This document shows, in pieces, positions 6,052 to 7,013 of a DNA stretch of 7,013 nt. The notes under the pieces were generated by a model that ran no database searches, had not been told where the DNA came from, and worked only from the letters and a program-made list of their open reading frames with translations. The translations under genes and the position numbers were made by a program. Numbering within the stretch: position 1 is the first letter of the stretch; each line of letters begins with the position of its first letter. The stretch comes from Propionibacteriaceae bacterium (GTDB lineage Bacteria > Actinomycetota > Actinomycetes > Propionibacteriales > Propionibacteriaceae): positions 31,853 through 38,865 of the forward strand of contig PMBM01000229.1 of assembly GCA_003153855.1 (NCBI GenBank), given 5' to 3'.

Positions 6052-7013
6052 ATGTCCGAGTCCGGCCAGGCCGCTTACGCCCCGCTGACGCCGCCGACGG
6101 CGACGGCGACGCTGACGCTCGAGGCCCCTCCCGCAGTCGCCGCTGTCCCCACGACCCAGGCGCCCAAGATGGCGCCCCAGGTCGACGCCGCCCAGGTGCC
6201 GGTGCTCGACCAGAAGGTCGACTCGTTCATGCAGGCGATCACCAAGGCACAGACCGGCTCGCCGGACTTCGCGGCCCAGGCCGATGCCGTACGGTCCATG
6301 GGCGACGCCGACATCCGCAAGGCCGCCGAGACGTCGAACCGCCTGCTCAACACGCCGGTGAGGGCCCTCAAGGAGGGCAACCTCACGCAGGGCTCCAAGG
6401 TCGGCCAGACACTCGTCGACCTGCGTCGTACGGTCGAGGATCTCGACCCTGGCAAGGACAGCGCCGGCAAGAAGTTCCTCGGCATCTTCCCGTTCGGCAA
6501 GAAGATGGAGGACTACTTCCGCAAGTACCAGAGCTCGCAGCAGCACCTCAACGCGATCCTCCACGCGCTCCGCTCCGGACAGGACGAGCTGACCCGCGAC
6601 AACGTGGCGCTCAACATGGAGAAGCAGAACCTCTGGCAGACGATGGGGCGCCTCAACCAGTACGTGTACATCGCCGAGCAGCTCGACACGAAGCTCACGG
6701 CCAACATCGCCGAGATCGAGATGTCCGACCCCGACCGCGCCAAGCAGCTCAACCAGGACGTCCTGTTCTACGTACGGCAGAAGCACCAGGACCTGCTGAC
6801 CCAGCTGGCCGTGTCGATCCAGAGCTACCTGGCGATCGACATCATCATCAAGAACAACATCGAGCTCATCAAGGGCGTCGACCGTGCCGCGACGACCACA
6901 GTGTCGGCGCTCCGTACGGCGGTCATCGTCGCCCAGGCGCTGGGGAACCAGCAGCTCGTGCTCGACCAGATCACAGCGCTCAACACGACGACGTCGAACA
7001 TGATCCAGAAGAC
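6052..7013 (+). CDS. TelA/KlaA-family toxic anion resistance protein (C-terminus cut off)
   Basis: The open frame gives 320 complete residues before the window ends; family members are usually somewhat longer, so only the C-terminal end is missing. The recognisable core is a long helical region. It includes KFLGIFPFGKKMEDYFRKY at about 144-162 and then the family's most conserved stretch near 255-310, with HQDLLTQLAVSIQSYLAID, IIIKNNIELIKGVDRA and VSALRTAVIVAQAL. The first ~45 residues are rich in Pro, Ala and Thr and probably disordered. No signal peptide or membrane segment is evident, so it is likely cytoplasmic. The family is named after plasmid tellurite-resistance genes, but chromosomal members are widespread and their biochemical role is poorly established; resistance should not be assumed. 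ATG 6052 is supported by GAAAGG (6040-6045) six bases upstream. No tellurium-resistance partner (TerD, TerC) is visible in the window. Confidence 0.93.
   Translation, partial: MSESGQAAYAPLTPPTATATLTLEAPPAVAAVPTTQAPKMAPQVDAAQVPVLDQKVDSFMQAITKAQTGSPDFAAQADAVRSMGDADIRKAAETSNRLLNTPVRALKEGNLTQGSKVGQTLVDLRRTVEDLDPGKDSAGKKFLGIFPFGKKMEDYFRKYQSSQQHLNAILHALRSGQDELTRDNVALNMEKQNLWQTMGRLNQYVYIAEQLDTKLTANIAEIEMSDPDRAKQLNQDVLFYVRQKHQDLLTQLAVSIQSYLAIDIIIKNNIELIKGVDRAATTTVSALRTAVIVAQALGNQQLVLDQITALNTTTSNMIQK

Noticed and set aside
4687..6786. 699-codon minus-strand open frame across the spacer, polymerase gene and telA
   Set aside because: It is Arg/Val/Gly/Asp-rich low-complexity sequence and runs antisense to two well-supported genes. 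The open frame is explained by GC-rich third positions.

Overview
The window looks like chromosomal DNA from a high-GC actinobacterium. Codons end mostly in G or C, there is an AdnA–AdnB pair (an actinobacterial helicase-nuclease), and two genes appear to lack leaders. Frequent GTAC/CGTACG words and a repeat that reads GVATxxYVAG on the minus strand remind me of Nocardioidaceae-type genomes (Propionibacteriales), but that placement is inference.

Layout. The first 4.1 kb is a minus-strand operon. The upstream gene, adnA (4129-860), is complete. The downstream gene, adnB, starts inside adnA's stop codon (overlap GTGA) and leaves the window just before its Walker B motif. Together they encode the two subunits of a RecBCD/AddAB-like motor-nuclease that processes double-strand breaks. 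Its promoter appears to place the transcription start on the GTG start codon of adnA, and it resembles the actinobacterial LexA-independent (PafBC-type) DNA-damage promoter. Divergent from adnA, after about 280 bp of intergenic DNA with palindromes and a leader hairpin, lies a 67-residue cold-shock protein gene (4412-4615), closed by a perfect 13-bp hairpin terminator.

A gene-poor stretch (4657-5010) follows, holding two copies of a ~30-bp repeat. Next is a plus-strand gene (5011-5967) for a stand-alone LigD-type polymerase domain (archaeo-eukaryotic primase fold), also apparently leaderless. The last gene (6052 to the edge) encodes a TelA/KlaA-family 'toxic anion resistance' protein, cut at its C-terminus.

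How they fit. AdnAB (end resection) and the LigD-like polymerase (end-joining or gap-filling synthesis) both act in DNA repair and sit about 0.9 kb apart on opposite strands, separated by the cold-shock gene. They are not one operon, so a functional link is only suggested. I found no RNA gene, insertion sequence, CRISPR array or prophage. No clearly undescribed system is present; the most interesting signals are regulatory (leaderless damage-type promoter, csp leader hairpins) and the intergenic repeat.
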